Source of the DNA: Shewanella insulae
GTDB taxonomy: Bacteria > Pseudomonadota > Gammaproteobacteria > Enterobacterales > Shewanellaceae
DNA: 64,000 bases
NCBI RefSeq assembly: GCF_009831655.1
Contig: NZ_WRPA01000012.1
Location: forward strand, 109,176-173,175
Direction of reading: 5' to 3'
Under the pieces are notes generated by a model. The model made no database searches and was not told the DNA's origin. It was given only the letters and a program-made list of their open reading frames with translations. The position numbers and the translations under genes are program-made. Positions 62,483 through 64,000 of this stretch are shown one piece after another (positions within the stretch are counted from its first letter, which is position 1; each line of letters begins with the position of its first letter).

Positions 62483-63315
62483 TCCCAGAGACGTTACTGA
62501 TCGCCAGTGCCTGGTTCTGGGCGCCCATGCCCACTGGCCAGGCCCTGGTGTGTCAGACGTCTCATATTCATGATTGTCTGACTCAGTTACCAAGTGAGGC
62601 CAGGGCACAACTTCCCTCCAACCCCGAGGCCCTGATGACGCAGATGGGCCGACGCGGTGCCATGGTCAGGCCTCTGGCCGATCCCGAAATTACCGGCCTG
62701 GTGTTAATGTTTGATGAGCGGCTCCCTAAGGCATACTCGGCGCTGTGGAACGGTCAGGTTTATGCCCTGCCGATAGAGCAGGCCTACGAGATGACCCTGC
62801 TTCACGAGCTGGGACATTTGGCGGTGAGTCGCTCGCGCTCTCCTTACTTACAAGCCGACGAGCTTACGCCCTATCAACACGAGTGGCTGGCGGATTTCTA
62901 TCTGCTCTGGTCGTTGGCGAGAGAGGGCCAAGGCGAATCACTGGCCTGGCAGCAGTATCATAGGCGTAACCTGGAGGTGTTCGAGAGCGTGACAGCCATT
63001 TCTCACTGGTCGACGCCCATGCTCTCTCAACTGTTAGAAAGGTATAGCTGGCAGACGCTAGGGGCATTTGAGGATTTCGATTCGCTTATCGACGTCGTCT
63101 ACCCAGATCTCGTTCAGTATGATCAGGAAACGCTCGATGAGTTTGCCAGCCTGCTCCAATGGCTGTTTGGCGCAGCGACCCAGGCTAAGTTGCCCCAGTA
63201 TATGTTTTGGCGTAGATCCGAGATGGGTAGGTTTATTCGGCCCACAGTGAGGCATATGATGGGAGAGTTGGCCGCGGAGCAGTGGCTGACGGAGCAGGCG
63301 ATGCAGGGAGATTAG
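62479..63315 (+). CDS. HExxH-motif protein coupled to hldE
   Basis: This 278-residue protein is not one I can name. It contains HELGH (residues 109-113) followed by HEWLAD (134-139), whose Glu or Asp could be the third zinc ligand, so a metallopeptidase-like site is plausible. No clear signal peptide is seen, although residues 4-25 are fairly hydrophobic. Cys residues at 25 and 33 may pair if it is exported. The GTG start overlaps the hldE stop. The pairing with hldE suggests an envelope role. Confidence 0.7.
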   Translation: MIPETLLIASAWFWAPMPTGQALVCQTSHIHDCLTQLPSEARAQLPSNPEALMTQMGRRGAMVRPLADPEITGLVLMFDERLPKAYSALWNGQVYALPIEQAYEMTLLHELGHLAVSRSRSPYLQADELTPYQHEWLADFYLLWSLAREGQGESLAWQQYHRRNLEVFESVTAISHWSTPMLSQLLERYSWQTLGAFEDFDSLIDVVYPDLVQYDQETLDEFASLLQWLFGAATQAKLPQYMFWRRSEMGRFIRPTVRHMMGELAAEQWLTEQAMQGD

Positions 63316-63342
63316 TCGGCTAACTTGTGATGCCAGAAAATG

Positions 63343-63367
63343 AAAAGGAGCCAGAGGCTCCTTTTTT
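63343..63367. terminator. Bidirectional terminator after the HExxH gene
   Basis: AAAAGGAGCC-AGA-GGCTCCTTTT forms a 10-bp stem with T-runs on both strands. It closes the hldE operon and the convergent 94-residue gene. Confidence 0.88.
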
Positions 63368-63369
63368 GC

Positions 63370-63654
63370 TTATTGCTTTCGAGGTGGACGGCGTTCGCGC
63401 AGGACGACATCTGGGTTAAAGTCGATATCACCTTCGTCGTCAATGGTAGCGAGTTGATCTTCCTGCTTAGCGATCGCGGTACTCGTTGTTGGGGTCTGCC
63501 TGACAAAGAGTAACTGATAACCAAGTTTCGCTAAGGTGTAGAAGGCGAATCGCTGTGCCGTCGTCAACCTGTCCCAATGTTCGTTAGCGTGAGCCTGAGA
63601 AACGCGCCTATCCTCGAAAGATAGCAGTCCATTATTTAGCACTTGAGTTTGCAT
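63370..63654 (-). CDS. Small conserved-type protein of unknown function
   Basis: This 94-residue protein has no membrane segment or signal peptide. It has a helical middle (HWDRLTTAQRFAFYTLAKLGYQLLFVR) and an acidic then basic tail ending RERRPPRKQ. I do not recognise the family. ATG 63654 is chosen because AGAGG lies 8 bp upstream; an in-frame ATG at 63684 has no such site. It is convergent with the hldE operon. Confidence 0.6.
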   Translation of the reverse strand: MQTQVLNNGLLSFEDRRVSQAHANEHWDRLTTAQRFAFYTLAKLGYQLLFVRQTPTTSTAIAKQEDQLATIDDEGDIDFNPDVVLRERRPPRKQ

Positions 63655-63684
63655 TTTCAAAGCCTCTTTAGGAAACGCTAACAT

Positions 63685-64000
63685 TGTTACATGATGATTA
63701 TATAATCAGATGTTAATCCAATATGCAAGCGATTCACCTGACCAAAACGCGGCCTCTCAGGCTAAGTATAGCCGAAATGTTTAGATAACTTTCCATCAAA
63801 AAGCAAGGTGGTGGTGGGTAAAAAATAAACTGCAATCTAATCAGTAATGTTTATCTAATTTTATTTTCAACAGGCAATAAAAAAGGTTCATCGCGGATTA
63901 GCGTGGACTGGAAATGAAAACGGTTGGAGAGTTATTGTTTAGTCGCCAAACAAAAACAATGACCAACCCCAACCGTTCTCGATGTCGAATATTACCTTTC
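63685..64000. other. Gene-free right edge with a nested palindrome
   Basis: The 316 bases hold no complete gene. The last 80 form a nested inverted repeat (63919-63977). An ATG at 63959 opens a frame (MTNPNRSRCRILPF) to the window end, and another ATG lies at 63982; neither has a ribosome site, so I do not call a gene. Confidence 0.45.
63919..63977. repeat. Nested inverted repeat at the right edge
   Basis: AACGGTTGG (63919-63927) pairs with CCAACCGTT (63969-63977), and inside it ATTGTTT (63934-63940) pairs with AAACAAT (63954-63960). The symmetric spacing suggests a folded RNA leader or the end of a mobile element that continues outside the window. Confidence 0.5.

Overview
The window reads as chromosomal DNA of a Shewanella-like gammaproteobacterium, possibly close to S. 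loihica. This rests on gene content: a TtrSR-like pair, CydDC, a PutA without a DNA-binding domain, a quinol-type NorB next to NorR, HldE, GlnE, and a yjfI-yjfJ-yjfK-yjfL-like stress block. Most genes are GC-rich with housekeeping codon use. One gene (3397-5058) is clearly AT-rich and foreign-looking. No rRNA, tRNA, CRISPR array or complete insertion sequence was recognised.

Layout. 1-2807: a response regulator and a sensor kinase of the TtrR/TtrS type, divergently transcribed. 2808-5631: an accessory islet. It holds one unknown 553-residue gene with a HEPN-like C-terminus, lying between two inverted ~140-bp repeats and several smaller palindromes, one of which resembles an integron attC site and overlaps the stop codon. 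5632-9170: cydDC, preceded by an FNR-type box. 9311-12490: putA. 12823-17318: a YgiM-type SH3 protein, a phosphate transporter with its DUF47 partner (a Pho box lies upstream), and a CYTH-CHAD triphosphatase. 17398-24587: two operons that together form a PspA, polyamine-synthase and DUF350 envelope module. They share a 13-bp palindromic operator that occurs three times. 24619-36253: glnE, a periplasmic binding protein, a fetB-like gene, zapE, an OmpA-family protein and several Shewanella-type unknowns. 36440-52495: a 1404-residue calcium-repeat lipoprotein beside a complete-looking tad (Flp pilus) gene set with a LuxR-type regulator at its head. The set lacks TadZ and a prepilin peptidase, and its TadA carries an N-terminal FHA domain. 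52780-55646: two M16 peptidase-like genes, one active-looking and one without zinc ligands. 55671-59672: norR and norB, with three NorR sites and a sigma-54 promoter upstream of norB. 60020-63315: an LpxL-type acyltransferase facing away from hldE, which overlaps a HExxH protein. The right edge ends in a nested palindrome of unknown origin.

How the parts work together. CydDC, NorB/NorR and the TtrSR-like pair fit a facultative respirer that meets nitric oxide and low oxygen. The Pit/DUF47/CYTH-CHAD cluster points to phosphate and polyphosphate handling under PhoB. The PspA module is probably an envelope-stress response in which a K+ channel, a membrane-bound aminopropyltransferase and DUF350 membrane proteins act together. 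The tad genes would make an adhesive pilus and secreted surface proteins. The strongest unexplained items are the operator that links the two PspA-module operons and the repeat-bounded AT-rich gene.
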